From positions 124,001-188,000 of the forward strand of contig NZ_JAEHFX010000009.1 in the NCBI RefSeq assembly GCF_016623615.1: a DNA stretch of 64,000 nucleotides, written 5' to 3'. The number at the start of each line of letters is the position of its first letter. Position 1 is the stretch's first letter. This document shows, piece after piece, positions 50,520 to 58,857 of this stretch. The translations under genes and the position numbers were made by a program. The DNA comes from Adhaeribacter terrigena. Lineage in GTDB: Bacteria; Bacteroidota; Bacteroidia; Cytophagales; Hymenobacteraceae. A model generated the notes under the pieces. The model searched no databases, was not told the origin of the DNA, and saw only the letters and a list, made by a program, of their open reading frames with translations.

Positions 50520-50700
50520 TGAATATTACTACCTCGGCGACCGCCAAACCGACCCAGCTTTGCGAAAAGCGAAGTGTAGCGCTATACGCAGGCCGGATGG
50601 AAAATGCATTCGGGGAAAGAATGGGAGTATGCTGGTAATGTTTGCCGATGGCCGGAGAATGGTGGTGGTAGGGAGGTTGTTGCGGAAATTAAAGGAATAA
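50497..50700 (+). CDS. Small basic hypothetical protein
   Basis: Up to 67 residues, rich in Arg and Lys, with a charged, patterned sequence (YYLGDRQTDPALRKAKCSA, RPDGKCIRGKNGSMLVMFADGRR, VVGRLLRKLKE) that reads like a genuine small domain, perhaps an SH3-like barrel. The TTG at 50497 is the only obvious start and lies within a 30-bp element, so the true start may be later or this may be a decayed gene. It lies 7 bp after rodA. I do not recognise the family. Confidence 0.5.
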   Translation: MPVLPTVFEYYYLGDRQTDPALRKAKCSAIRRPDGKCIRGKNGSMLVMFADGRRMVVVGRLLRKLKE

Positions 50701-50786
50701 GTTTTATTAGTTTTTAAGCTTCTCACTTTTCTTTGTCATCCCGACGTCAGGAGAGATCTTATCCGATTGGTAGAAAGCTTGCTATT

Positions 50787-50816
50787 GAGTTTTTATGCCT
50801 AAAAGGGTACCGTTTT
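50787..50816 (-). repeat. 30-bp dispersed element inside repeat B
   Basis: Core AAAACGGTACCCTTTT, tail AAAAACTC. Differs from the copy in repeat A in the centre of the core. Confidence 0.85.
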
Positions 50817-50877
50817 TATAGCTTGCTTTAGTTCTTAATTAATTCCTTTCAACTTTCAATTAAGCTCTCTCCCTCAA

Positions 50878-50985
50878 GCCGGGTGGCTTCGTTTCTGCGT
50901 TCGCGGCTGCAACCCTTCCTGCCCTTGCGGGCTGCCTCGTTCCTCGGCACCGGAAGTCTTGGAGGCCGCTCTCACAGAAACTGGT
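50878..50985 (-). ncRNA. Candidate structured RNA, conserved 108-nt core of repeat B
   Basis: 105 of 108 bases match the core of copy A. All predicted stems, the GCAA tetraloop hairpin and the junction are preserved; the only changes fall in the 9-nt loop of the TGCC/GGCA hairpin. The reading frame that is open in copy A meets a stop here directly after the core, which argues for an RNA and against a protein. Confidence 0.55.
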
Positions 50986-51148
50986 GTCAGTTCCCTTCGT
51001 AGCTCGCTTTCTTTTTAGTTTAGTTTCCTTCAATACGTGATTTTCGGGAGACGCTGCGCTGGCGATAGGCGTGAAATCTTGTTTGTTAAATCCTGATCAA
51101 AAAAAATGGTTTCCTGCTTTAGAAAACCATTTGTCTTAAATCTGGCAG

Positions 51149-51397
51149 TTATCGCTTTTGTTTATTCCGCTGCTGATTCGATTTTTTGATGTAAGCCATG
51201 TGTTTTTTGCGATCTTTTTCGCGGCTTTGGCGGAGTTTGGCGGTTTGTTTACTTAGCTTGCGGGGCTTCATTTTCAGGGTAGTCGCATTTTTGGAGTTTC
51301 CGTCGCGGTCGCGATCGCGGTCGGAAACATGGGCAGAGGCGGTAATACCGGCGGCGTTAACTACAATAATTAACACGTAAATTATCCAGCGTTTCAT
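51149..51397 (-). CDS. Small basic exported protein
   Basis: 82 residues with a signal peptide (about 1-22, WIIYVLIIVVNAAGITASA) and a very basic, low-complexity mature part: an RDRDRD run followed by KMKPRKLSKQTAKLRQSREKD-like sequence ending in KRNKQKR-type residues. Such short basic secreted proteins are frequent in Hymenobacteraceae but have no known role. The ATG at 51397 is the first in frame. Codon use looks normal. Confidence 0.6.
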   Translation of the reverse strand: MKRWIIYVLIIVVNAAGITASAHVSDRDRDRDGNSKNATTLKMKPRKLSKQTAKLRQSREKDRKKHMAYIKKSNQQRNKQKR

Positions 51398-51524
51398 TTT
51401 ATAGCTCCTTTCGTTTAGTTAAAAGATAGATTATAAGCTGCTGATTATGAATGGTAAATGCAGCAGCCTTGTATCTTGTAATTTACGATGGCAACGGCGC
51501 ATTAGCTTTGTACTTTAGCGATAA

Positions 51525-51554
51525 GACTTTGGTGCCTTAAAAAGATAGCGTTTG
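51525..51554 (-). repeat. 30-bp dispersed element in the 51.5-kb gap
   Basis: Core CAAACGCTATCTTTTT, tail CCAAAGTC. Intergenic. Confidence 0.65.
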
Positions 51555-51579
51555 TATTATATACATTTCAGGGCAAAAG

Positions 51580-51612
51580 AAAACCCGGCTCTGGAACTGA
51601 GCCGGGTTTTTT
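51580..51612. terminator. Terminator at the end of the 51.6-kb gene
   Basis: Stem AAACCCGGCTC / GAGCCGGGTTT around 7 nt, with T-rich flank on the plus strand and A-rich flank serving the minus strand. Its right edge overlaps the next 30-bp element. Confidence 0.85.
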
Positions 51613-51633
51613 AGCTTAAAAGCATAGCGTTTT
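51604..51633 (-). repeat. 30-bp dispersed element fused to a terminator stem
   Basis: Core AAAACGCTATGCTTTT, tail AAAAACCC, the tail being part of the adjacent terminator stem. Confidence 0.75.
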
Positions 51634-51645
51634 GGAGTTTTTTTC

Positions 51646-52884
51646 CTAAGCGAATTTGCGTTCTATCAGGCGAAGCAGTTTGTTCAGGTGTTCTTCTTTT
51701 TTAACCCAATTGTGTTTGGCTGCCAGGTCTTCCAGTAAAAAACGCTTCGCCGATTCGGCGTCGGGTTTGGCATCCAGGATCTGGATGGCTTCGTAGTATT
51801 CCAGGTTTTCGCCGTTGAAGAGCTCGTTTATGAAGGAAAACCGCTGGTTAATGGAAATCGATTCCTTCAGGGTTTCTATTTTACGGGTGTCTTTTTCGGC
51901 TAAATTCGGCGCTTCGGGTTTCTTCAGCGTTTCGTTTAGGGTTGGCTTTTCGGTTTTGAATTTCTCGTAAAGCTTTACGTCTGGCTGGTCGGCGGGCGCA
52001 GGCGTGGCCGTGGTTACCGCAGGCATACTGGCAGCCGGCGCCGGTACAGGCTGCGCAACCGGTTGCGCGGTTTCTGTTGGTTCCGGTTTTGGAAAGGAGG
52101 CCGGGCCGGTTGGGCCGGATGCCGGAACTGCAGCTTTTTCAAAAACGGCATTGGTATCTGCCGCCGGAATATTATACATGGGGCCGGAAGCAGGTTCCGG
52201 AGCGGTATTAAACGTTGTTTTTTCCGGAGCCGGGCTGGCCGGGGTAAATACCGGAGCGGCGGCTTTTTCCAGGATATCCTGTTTCGAGATCGGAAGCAAA
52301 GGATTTAATTGTTCCAGCAAGGCTTCCACAGGAGCAAGGTCGCGGTAATGTGCCTGCGAGTAAAGCCGGAACTTCTGCAGTACGGCAGTTTTATCTAAGG
52401 TTTGCGGCGGCAGGCTTTGCAGAAATTCGCTGAAATGGGTTTTGTTCAGGTCCAGGTATTTGAGGTGTTCCTGTAATTTGGCCGGCGTAACTTCTTCCTG
52501 CACCTGCAAAAACTTTTCGTCGAAACTTGTGGCCGGTTGCAGCACCAAGGTAAAAGCATCCAGAATGGCTTTCTGCAAAAGCGGCTCGAAGTGCGGGCGA
52601 CGGATGAGGATCTTACGCGAAAGCACGTTCATGAATTGCTTCAGGCCTGCTTTTACTTCTTCGTCTTCGAAATCGAAATACGGGCTTTTCAGGTTAGCCA
52701 TTTCGCGGTTCCAGCTAATGAGCAGCTCTTTTATCACGAAAAGGTTAATTTGCTTAACCGGCGAAAACGTGATGAGTTGCTGGCCGTTGATGGTTTCGTG
52801 GTTGGCGAAATACCGGTCGCAAAGAAGTTTTGCGAGGTTGCGGCTGTACTGTTCCAGGCTTAATGTATTATATTTGTCTTCCAT
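51646..52884 (-). CDS. Uncharacterised Bacteroidota protein with proline-rich linker
   Basis: 412 residues from the ATG at 52884 (MEDKYNTLSLEQYSRNLAKLL). The N-terminal half (about 1-205) is helical with no recognised motif. A low-complexity Pro/Ala/Thr linker (about 215-310) leads to a C-terminal helical domain with SINQRFSFINELFNGENLEYYEAIQILD, a segment I associate with conserved hypothetical proteins of this phylum. The frame stays open 138 codons further upstream, but that part is antisense to the ferredoxin gene and was left out. No signal peptide. Function unknown. Confidence 0.75.
   Translation of the reverse strand: MEDKYNTLSLEQYSRNLAKLLCDRYFANHETINGQQLITFSPVKQINLFVIKELLISWNREMANLKSPYFDFEDEEVKAGLKQFMNVLSRKILIRRPHFEPLLQKAILDAFTLVLQPATSFDEKFLQVQEEVTPAKLQEHLKYLDLNKTHFSEFLQSLPPQTLDKTAVLQKFRLYSQAHYRDLAPVEALLEQLNPLLPISKQDILEKAAAPVFTPASPAPEKTTFNTAPEPASGPMYNIPAADTNAVFEKAAVPASGPTGPASFPKPEPTETAQPVAQPVPAPAASMPAVTTATPAPADQPDVKLYEKFKTEKPTLNETLKKPEAPNLAEKDTRKIETLKESISINQRFSFINELFNGENLEYYEAIQILDAKPDAESAKRFLLEDLAAKHNWVKKEEHLNKLLRLIERKFA
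52869..52876 (+). promoter_or_regulatory. Promoter -7 box (TATATTTG) of the second ferredoxin gene
   Basis: TATATTTG lies inside the first codons of the divergent 51646-52884 gene, 42 bp before the ferredoxin ATG. The -33 box is weak. Confidence 0.4.
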
Positions 52885-52917
52885 TACGATAGCTTCTGCG
52901 GGTAAAGATAAAAAAAT

Positions 52918-53238
52918 ATGGCAAATTTCACGGTGCAAAACCTGGCTAACCTGCGGGTAAACGTAAGCCCGGGCCAAACGGTTTTGCGCGCCATTCAGGC
53001 TACCGGTACTGACTGGATGCATGCCTGCGGCGCCAAAGGCCGCTGCACCACCTGCCGCATGCAGGTTTTGAGTGGTATGCAGAACCTGAGCCCCGAAACG
53101 GCCGCCGAACTGAAATACCGCGAAGCCGGCCGCCTGCAACCAAACGAACGCCTGACCTGCCAGTGTACCGTGCTGCAGGGCGAAGTTACCGTAAAGGTAC
53201 CAAAACCGGTACAATTGCCGCACCAGCGGTATGAATGA
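52918..53238 (+). CDS. [2Fe-2S] ferredoxin, second copy
   Basis: 106 residues with ligands C37-x5-C43-x2-C46 (HACGAKGRCTTCRMQV) and C81/C83 (LTCQCTV). Compared with the ISC ferredoxin at 37.5 kb the surface is basic instead of acidic (CRMQVL, KYREAGRLQ, VKVPKP), so it probably serves a different redox partner. It is divergent from the uncharacterised 51.6-kb gene with 33 bp between the two start codons, and is followed by tdk. Confidence 0.9.
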   Translation: MANFTVQNLANLRVNVSPGQTVLRAIQATGTDWMHACGAKGRCTTCRMQVLSGMQNLSPETAAELKYREAGRLQPNERLTCQCTVLQGEVTVKVPKPVQLPHQRYE

Positions 53239-53403
53239 TTTGAAGATTTGGAAATTTGAAGATTTGAATATGAAAGGAAAAACCGGCCGGAAAGTCACGC
53301 TTCAAATTCTCATAGATTCCTTTTTAGAGCAGGTTATTGCGTTCCTGCTTTCAAAAGCCTTCACTGGCATCTTCAAATCCTCAAATTTCCAAATCTTCAA
53401 ATT
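53237..53403. repeat. Intergenic inverted repeat built from TTTGAAGATTTGG words
   Basis: Arms 53237-53272 and 53368-53403 pair at 33 of 36 positions across a 95-nt loop. The left arm starts at the ferredoxin stop codon and the right arm ends 6 bp before the tdk ATG. The strongest example of this class in the window. Confidence 0.85.
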
Positions 53404-53409
53404 TAAACC

Positions 53410-54003
53410 ATGTTCATAGAACCCCGCGTGGGCAATTCCACGCACATTCACCGCCGCGGCTGGATAGAAGTGATCTGCGGGTCCATGTTTTCGGGGAAGA
53501 CCGAAGAGTTGATCCGGAGGCTGAACCGCGCCAAAATTGCGAAGCAGCAGGTCGAGATCTTTAAACCGGCGATCGATACGCGTTACCATGTGGAAGATGT
53601 GGTTTCACATAATGCCAATGCCATTCGTTCTACGCCGGTGAGTTTTGCGCACGACATGTTGCTTTTGGGCAGCAGTTGCGACGTGGTTGGCATAGACGAA
53701 GCCCAGTTTTTTGATGAAGCGCTGGTGGATGTGTGCGTGCAACTGGCTAATAACGGCATACGGGTAATAGTGGCCGGCCTGGATATGGATTATTTAGGCA
53801 AACCTTTCGGGCCGATGCCGGCTTTAATGGGCGTGGCCGAATACGTTACCAAAGTACACGCCGTTTGCATGCAGTGCGGCGATATTGCTTCTTATTCGTT
53901 CCGGAACGCGGCTTCGGCGCAGAAAATACTTTTAGGCGAAACTGACAGCTACGAAGCCCGCTGCCGCCATTGTTTCCTGGAAGGCATGAAGGGGAAATTG
54001 TGA
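53410..54003 (+). CDS. tdk: Thymidine kinase
   Basis: 197 residues, a type II (TK1-like) thymidine kinase that phosphorylates thymidine in the salvage pathway. P-loop GSMFSGKT (24-31), the magnesium-site GIDEAQFF, the nucleoside-binding lasso region [15 protein letters not shown] and two zinc-binding pairs (CMQCG and CRHC) are present. A 30-bp element overlaps its stop codon, and a strong terminator follows. Confidence 0.96.
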   Translation: MFIEPRVGNSTHIHRRGWIEVICGSMFSGKTEELIRRLNRAKIAKQQVEIFKPAIDTRYHVEDVVSHNANAIRSTPVSFAHDMLLLGSSCDVVGIDEAQFFDEALVDVCVQLANNGIRVIVAGLDMDYLGKPFGPMPALMGVAEYVTKVHAVCMQCGDIASYSFRNAASAQKILLGETDSYEARCRHCFLEGMKGKL

Positions 54004-54031
54004 GTTTTTGCGGGTAAAATGCTACCGTTTT
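54002..54031 (-). repeat. 30-bp dispersed element overlapping the tdk stop codon
   Basis: Core AAAACGGTAGCATTTT, tail AAAAACTC. The tail shares the GA of the tdk TGA. Confidence 0.85.
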
Positions 54032-54052
54032 GAGATTAAATTTCTGAACTTT

Positions 54053-54089
54053 AAAAAGCCGCTCCAAAATTTTTTCGGAGCGGCTTTTT
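54053..54089. terminator. Bidirectional terminator between tdk and the T9SS gene
   Basis: 13-bp stem AAAAAGCCGCTCC / GGAGCGGCTTTTT around an 11-nt loop, serving convergent genes. Confidence 0.92.
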
Positions 54090-54115
54090 AGTTTTTATGA
54101 GATTTAAAAGAAATG

Positions 54116-56233
54116 TTATTTGGTAACCATAATTTTCTCCTTTTTAGAGAAATCTGGGGTAGTTACATTTACCATATACATGCCAGCGCTTAAATCTTGT
54201 ATATCTAAAGTAGACATATTGCTAATCGTGGCGTTACGAACGAGGCGGCCTTGTAGATCAGTAATTTCAACCTGAGCTTCGTTGTAATTGGCTGGAAGTT
54301 TTATTTTTAATTCCCCAGCTATAACTGGGTTTGGATAAATAACCGTTTCTTTATCATCAGAACTTGTTTGTGCCAGACGACTACCAGATGGCGGCGGACA
54401 GCCATTTGTGGTCGTTATTATCATTTTAGTTTGATAAAAGAAATTGTAGAAACGGGCACCTCCCCATTCTTTTGTAATTACTTTGAGTATAAGTTCATAA
54501 GATTTAAAAGGGGTAGTTGGAAATGTATAAGTGACAGTTGGTGCCGTTCCTGTTAATACAATTGCCCCGGTTGAAGCGTCTTTTAACTCCCAATTATATT
54601 CAATATCCCAACTATTTATTGAAGTAATAACCGGTGCTGAGTAAGTAATGGTGCGTTGAACCGTACCACCTGAACAACCACCATTTGCTACAAGGGGTGC
54701 TGTTTTTCCATGAATTGTTCCGCCAAATTTATAATCCCAGTAGTCTACCTGGCGTGGAAGGCGGTGAACAGGATAATTAAAAGGGCTAGTAGTTAGTGCT
54801 TGAGCTTTATATTTTTGAAGATCACCCCAGCTTCCAGTTTGAGTTGAAGATTCAGGCAAATAGCTTACAAATTGAAAGTTTGGGTTTGCTACATCTGCAT
54901 AAACCATAGCCAACGTTTTGTTGTAATCTATTTCAAGCTGTGATTGTGCACAGTTTCTAGAAGAACCGCTAAATCTTCCTCCTATTGGAGTTACAGCTCC
55001 TGTTCCACTTATTTTGAATAGGCCATCGTTATTGCTGCTTCCTGAACCGGCCGTTACGTATAATCGCGTATTTACGCCTGCTGCCGGATTATAATTTGGG
55101 TTAAATTCAATGCCATTTACTTTTTGAGCGCTTATGACGCTTGAAATGGGAATGGAATTATGTACCCTATTAGTAAGGTCAATAGTATAAACAGTTGCCG
55201 TTGGGGTACCGCCAGAATAGGTGTTATCATCGGCCCAAGCTAATAAATTGCCATCCGGAGAAATTTCTAATTCACTGGTAGCGAAATTAGATCCATTTAC
55301 TACTACACCACCTTGGATTGCAAGTGGAGCACAGATACGGGTAGGGTAATAAAATTGTCCGCCGGCAGTGCTTGCATTATGAAGATTATTATCATGAGCA
55401 TAGAGGTGGTCTAAGGTAAATTTGTAAATACCAATATTTTCCACTGCAACGTAGAGCTTTTGCCTTTCGCCTCCGGCCGGAATTTTTTCTATCGCAATTG
55501 CGCCTTTAGGTCCCCAACCAGCTGCCATACTAAATCTGATATCTCCATTCTGATCTTTAGGATAATAAGGACCATTAATTTTTTTTGTAGATGTATCGAT
55601 AATAAAATAAACCAGCATGCCATTTGCACCATTTGAAGCAGCTGTTCTTATGTAAGTAAAAAGAAAAAACTCGTTTGTGGTTCGTTCGCGGGGAATGACT
55701 GTAAATTCAGGCTCATCTCCTGGGAAAATTAGGTCAGTGCCATTTAGTCCATCAAAAAGGTTTCTTTGTGAGGAATTTCTTGTAAATGAATATGTGTCCC
55801 ACCCATTGGGGTAAGTGTTTGCAGACCAGACTTTTATTTCGGAAGATTTAGGATTAGCAGTGGTTTCTCTGCCAATAAGAAAGGCAGGAATTTCTTGATC
55901 GCTATATCTAAAATTTGAGGGCAGGTAAAGGTCGTAAGCTTGTCGGTTATAATAGCTCCCGTATATCCGGTCGAAATTTAAGCGTTTCCCATCGGTCTTT
56001 ATATATTCATCGCTGATTCGGTTTATGTAATAAGGTTCTTCCCGTTCCTGGGCTGATAAATAATAGTTGAAGGCAACATGTGTAAAATTACTATTTGTTG
56101 GATCAGGTACAGTTGGAGGCTGTGCCATAATCCATTGCGGGTTTTGGGCATAAACGTTTGCAGCATGAAAAATCATACAAATAAAAATGGCAAGCAGGCT
56201 TTTTAGCCTCACCGTCTGTGTTTTACAGGTCAT
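54116..56233 (-). CDS. T9SS type A cargo protein with WD/NHL-like repeats, A+T-rich
   Basis: 705 residues. A signal peptide (about 1-30, ANVYAQ) is followed by a body with propeller-like segments (LEISPDGNLLAWADD, IYKFTLDHLYAHD, GIEFNPNYNPAAGVNTRLYVTAG), a PKD-like stretch (ITSINSWDIEYNWELKDASTG) and a T9SS type A sorting domain (VIYPNPVIAGELKIKLP ... LSAGMYMVNVTTPDFSKKEKIMVTK). Base composition is visibly more A+T-rich than the neighbouring housekeeping genes. It is divergent from the next T9SS gene across a 270-bp A+T-rich spacer. Confidence 0.8.
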   Translation of the reverse strand: MTCKTQTVRLKSLLAIFICMIFHAANVYAQNPQWIMAQPPTVPDPTNSNFTHVAFNYYLSAQEREEPYYINRISDEYIKTDGKRLNFDRIYGSYYNRQAYDLYLPSNFRYSDQEIPAFLIGRETTANPKSSEIKVWSANTYPNGWDTYSFTRNSSQRNLFDGLNGTDLIFPGDEPEFTVIPRERTTNEFFLFTYIRTAASNGANGMLVYFIIDTSTKKINGPYYPKDQNGDIRFSMAAGWGPKGAIAIEKIPAGGERQKLYVAVENIGIYKFTLDHLYAHDNNLHNASTAGGQFYYPTRICAPLAIQGGVVVNGSNFATSELEISPDGNLLAWADDNTYSGGTPTATVYTIDLTNRVHNSIPISSVISAQKVNGIEFNPNYNPAAGVNTRLYVTAGSGSSNNDGLFKISGTGAVTPIGGRFSGSSRNCAQSQLEIDYNKTLAMVYADVANPNFQFVSYLPESSTQTGSWGDLQKYKAQALTTSPFNYPVHRLPRQVDYWDYKFGGTIHGKTAPLVANGGCSGGTVQRTITYSAPVITSINSWDIEYNWELKDASTGAIVLTGTAPTVTYTFPTTPFKSYELILKVITKEWGGARFYNFFYQTKMIITTTNGCPPPSGSRLAQTSSDDKETVIYPNPVIAGELKIKLPANYNEAQVEITDLQGRLVRNATISNMSTLDIQDLSAGMYMVNVTTPDFSKKEKIMVTK

Positions 56234-56503
56234 AGTTTTTATAGCGTTAGTTTAAACAAAGCTACTTATTGACCTGTGTTTTAAAAGGAAACTTTACGTG
56301 TAAAAGAAACTATAACAAAAAAAAACATCAGGTTATATTATTCTTATTTTCAAGTTGCCGGTTGTGGCTATTCGATGTTCTTGCAAACAAAACTGCTGAA
56401 AATCATATAGCATTTGTAACATTTAAGTTTGCGTGATATTGAAATAAATTTTATAGCAGGCAACGGTTTAAGCGTTTAATCCGACTAAATTTAAGGTGGT
56501 TTA

Positions 56504-58480
56504 ATGCTTTTAATTATGATGCCAATTTTATGCTATTTATTAAAATGCTTGCCTAAAACCGGCAAGCATTTCCTGAACTCCCTGCTGTTATTAACCTGCC
56601 TGCCTCTTTTTGCCCAAGAAAAGCAAGGGGCTAACTGGTTGTTTGGGGGTGGCCAAGGTAGTTCTGGAGTCCCAGGAGTTCATCTTGATTTTAGTGCTTC
56701 TAAGTTACAACCCCAGCCTTTTATAAATAACCATCCTGGTACAGTAGGGGTTGCCACCATAAGCGATAAAAATGGCGAATTGCTTTTTTTCAGCAGTATT
56801 GGAAATGTAGCAACCCGACAAAAAGTAAACAATAAATATCAGCAAATGCCCAATGGTGATATTTTTAAAGCAGGAATTTCATATATGGGTACTTATGCAG
56901 AATTAATCATGCAAAACCCGCAGGACAGGCAGCGCTATTATATATTTCTTAATACCTTTTTCGATGAATTACAGGTGGCGGAAATAGACATGCGGCTGAA
57001 CAACAGCTTTGGCGATGTAGTGCCGAATTCCTTAAAGTTACTGAGCGCGCAGGTTGGCAGAGGCATGGCTGCTATGTTGCACCAAAACAAACGCGATTAC
57101 TGGCTATTATCAATGAATTTTAGCGGGGACAGTTTGCTGGCATTCCCGGTCAATGCTAACGGCATCGGGGCACCAGTAGTTTCGGCAATCAATAAAAAAC
57201 TTTGGGCGGGCGGCAGGCTTAAAAGCTCCCCCAACAGCGAATTGCTGGTAGTATCGGGCAAGCAAAGCGTAGAAATATTTGGCTTTAACCGACAAACGGG
57301 CAACGTATCGGCGCTTCACAGCTTAATTATACCTGATTCAGCTAAACAACAAGCTTTTTCCTTTTCCTTTTCCCCGAATAGCTCTAAATTATATGTCGGA
57401 ACGATGAGTAAGGTTAGTTCAAATGCTTCATACGCGCTTTTGCAATATGACTTGGCAGCCGGAAATAGTCCGCAAATCCAACAATCAGTAACCACTATTT
57501 ATCATCCTTCATTCATTGGCTTTGGTCAAATACAAATATGGGACATGCAACTTGCCATGGATGGTAAAATCTACGCGGTAAGAGAGGACTCCACCAATAC
57601 GCCACCACCCTATTATCTGAGCCAGATCAGCTACCCGGATCAAAAAGGGATAGCTTGCGGTTTTAAGCTGAATACCATTCCTAGCACTGGTATTGTAACG
57701 AGCCTTCCGGCCTTAAACCAAACGCTTTTCCGCAACGCGGGAATCTTGCAGGCTCAGGCCAACCGTGATACCATTTGCTACGGCGATTCGGTGCAGCTTT
57801 CGGCTTACGGTGCCGGTGCAGAACGCTTCCGTTGGGATATTGCCGATGGCCTGACTTCGCCTAACGATACGCTGGCGAACCCGGTGGTTTGGCCTACTAA
57901 AACTACTACCTACCGAGTTATAGCTTCCTCTCCCTTCCGCGCCGATACGGCTTTTATAAAAGTGGTAGTGCGGGCGAATGCTGAAATGAAGATAAGCGGC
58001 CCAATGCAGGTTTATAGGTTTGCTGAAGAGCAGGAGTACCGGGTTTCCGGGCAAACTACCGGCAATTCCTTGCGCTGGCAAGTTTCCGGTGGGGAGATCA
58101 TTTCCGGGCAAGGCACCAACCGCATCCGGGTAAACTGGGGCGAAACTGCTGCTGCTACTGTAACGGTATTGGAAACCAATGATGAAACCTGTGATTATGC
58201 AGCAACTTTAAAAGTAGCAGTTTCCGGTTCGCCACCGCCACTTTTCTATAACATCATCACGCCCAATGTAGACCATAAAAACGATGCTTTTGTGATCGGA
58301 AACCTGAAAAACTATGCCGAAAACGAACTGGTAATTTATAACCGCTGGGGCGTGGAAGTTTTCCGGAGCCGCAATTATAAAAACGACTGGCAGGCAGATA
58401 ATTTAAGCAGCGGCACTTATTTTTACCGTTTTCAATCCGGCTTGCAAAGCTGGAAAGGCTGGCTCGAAGTGGCTAAATAG
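56504..58480 (+). CDS. T9SS type B (gliding-motility C-terminal domain) protein
   Basis: 658 residues. The N-terminus carries a signal sequence ending LLLLTCLPLFAQ, with several possible starts (codons 1, 5 and 6). The body begins EKQGANWLFGGGQG, typical of proteins with a gliding-motility-associated C-terminal domain, and continues as a propeller-like fold. An Ig/PKD-like region (ANRDTICYGDSVQLSAYGAG) precedes the C-terminal type B sorting domain (FYNIITPNVDHKNDAFVIGN ... NELVIYNRWGVEVFRS ... SSGTYFYRF). It should be exported by the type IX system; cell-surface display or release cannot be told apart. A+T-rich in its first two thirds. Confidence 0.85.
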   Translation: MLLIMMPILCYLLKCLPKTGKHFLNSLLLLTCLPLFAQEKQGANWLFGGGQGSSGVPGVHLDFSASKLQPQPFINNHPGTVGVATISDKNGELLFFSSIGNVATRQKVNNKYQQMPNGDIFKAGISYMGTYAELIMQNPQDRQRYYIFLNTFFDELQVAEIDMRLNNSFGDVVPNSLKLLSAQVGRGMAAMLHQNKRDYWLLSMNFSGDSLLAFPVNANGIGAPVVSAINKKLWAGGRLKSSPNSELLVVSGKQSVEIFGFNRQTGNVSALHSLIIPDSAKQQAFSFSFSPNSSKLYVGTMSKVSSNASYALLQYDLAAGNSPQIQQSVTTIYHPSFIGFGQIQIWDMQLAMDGKIYAVREDSTNTPPPYYLSQISYPDQKGIACGFKLNTIPSTGIVTSLPALNQTLFRNAGILQAQANRDTICYGDSVQLSAYGAGAERFRWDIADGLTSPNDTLANPVVWPTKTTTYRVIASSPFRADTAFIKVVVRANAEMKISGPMQVYRFAEEQEYRVSGQTTGNSLRWQVSGGEIISGQGTNRIRVNWGETAAATVTVLETNDETCDYAATLKVAVSGSPPPLFYNIITPNVDHKNDAFVIGNLKNYAENELVIYNRWGVEVFRSRNYKNDWQADNLSSGTYFYRFQSGLQSWKGWLEVAK

Positions 58481-58516
58481 GGGAATTGTTTCATGGTTGA
58501 ATTGCTAAATGGTTTT

Positions 58517-58546
58517 GAGTTTTTCAGGCTAAAACCATAGCGTTTT
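58517..58546 (-). repeat. 30-bp dispersed element after the T9SS type B gene
   Basis: Core AAAACGCTATGGTTTT, tail AAAAACTC. Confidence 0.9.
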
Positions 58547-58555
58547 CCAGCAGCC

Positions 58556-58588
58556 AAACCTGGGAGGTTTAAGAAACCTCCCAGGTTT
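58556..58588 (+). terminator. Palindromic terminator with ACCTCCCAGGT core
   Basis: 15-bp stem AAACCTGGGAGGTTT / AAACCTCCCAGGTTT around AAG, followed by TT. It shares its central word with the palindrome at 3674-3708. Confidence 0.8.
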
Positions 58589-58625
58589 TTGTTTCCTTAC
58601 GGATCTTCATGAATTTTCTAAATCG

Positions 58626-58655
58626 AAAACGCTACCGTTTTACCCTCAAAAAACT
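58626..58655 (+). repeat. 30-bp dispersed element in the pre-porZ spacer
   Basis: Core AAAACGCTACCGTTTT (palindromic ends), tail AAAAAACT. Confidence 0.75.
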
Positions 58656-58745
58656 AATTGCCACGCCTTTTAAGGCTTATAGCACCAGCCCACCGGCTGT
58701 GCCATCGAAATTACCTGCTCCTGCAACCTGCATAAACAACATCCC

Positions 58746-58775
58746 GACTTTTTTGCGTAATTTCGATACCGTTTT
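58746..58775 (-). repeat. 30-bp dispersed element upstream of porZ
   Basis: Core AAAACGGTATCGAAAT, tail AAAAAGTC. Confidence 0.75.
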
Positions 58776-58857
58776 AGGGCGTTTTCAGATTTGTGGCGGC
58801 GGCAGGCACTAAATGGTTTGCCAGGCCGTTAACAAAACGAAAACCCGGATTTTTAAT

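Larger units (their letters stand above)
50737..51077 (-). repeat. 341-bp intergenic repeat, copy B
   Basis: Same length and order as copy A at 25727-26067, including a 30-bp element in the same place. It fills most of the gap between the small gene after rodA and the 51149-51397 gene. No open frame is conserved with copy A beyond the core. Confidence 0.85.
58481..58857. other. Gene-free spacer with three 30-bp elements and a palindromic terminator
   Basis: Holds elements at 58517-58546, 58626-58655 and 58746-58775 and the hairpin at 58556-58588. A 67-codon open frame here is made largely of element sequence and is not counted as a gene. Confidence 0.6.

Noticed and set aside
52885-53298. 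138-codon N-terminal extension of the 51.6-kb gene
   Set aside because: It is antisense to the ferredoxin gene and to a word-repeat spacer. The ATG at 52884 gives a natural start.
58609-58812. 67-codon plus-strand open frame before porZ
   Set aside because: More than a quarter of it is two 30-bp elements in opposite orientations, and it resembles no protein I know.
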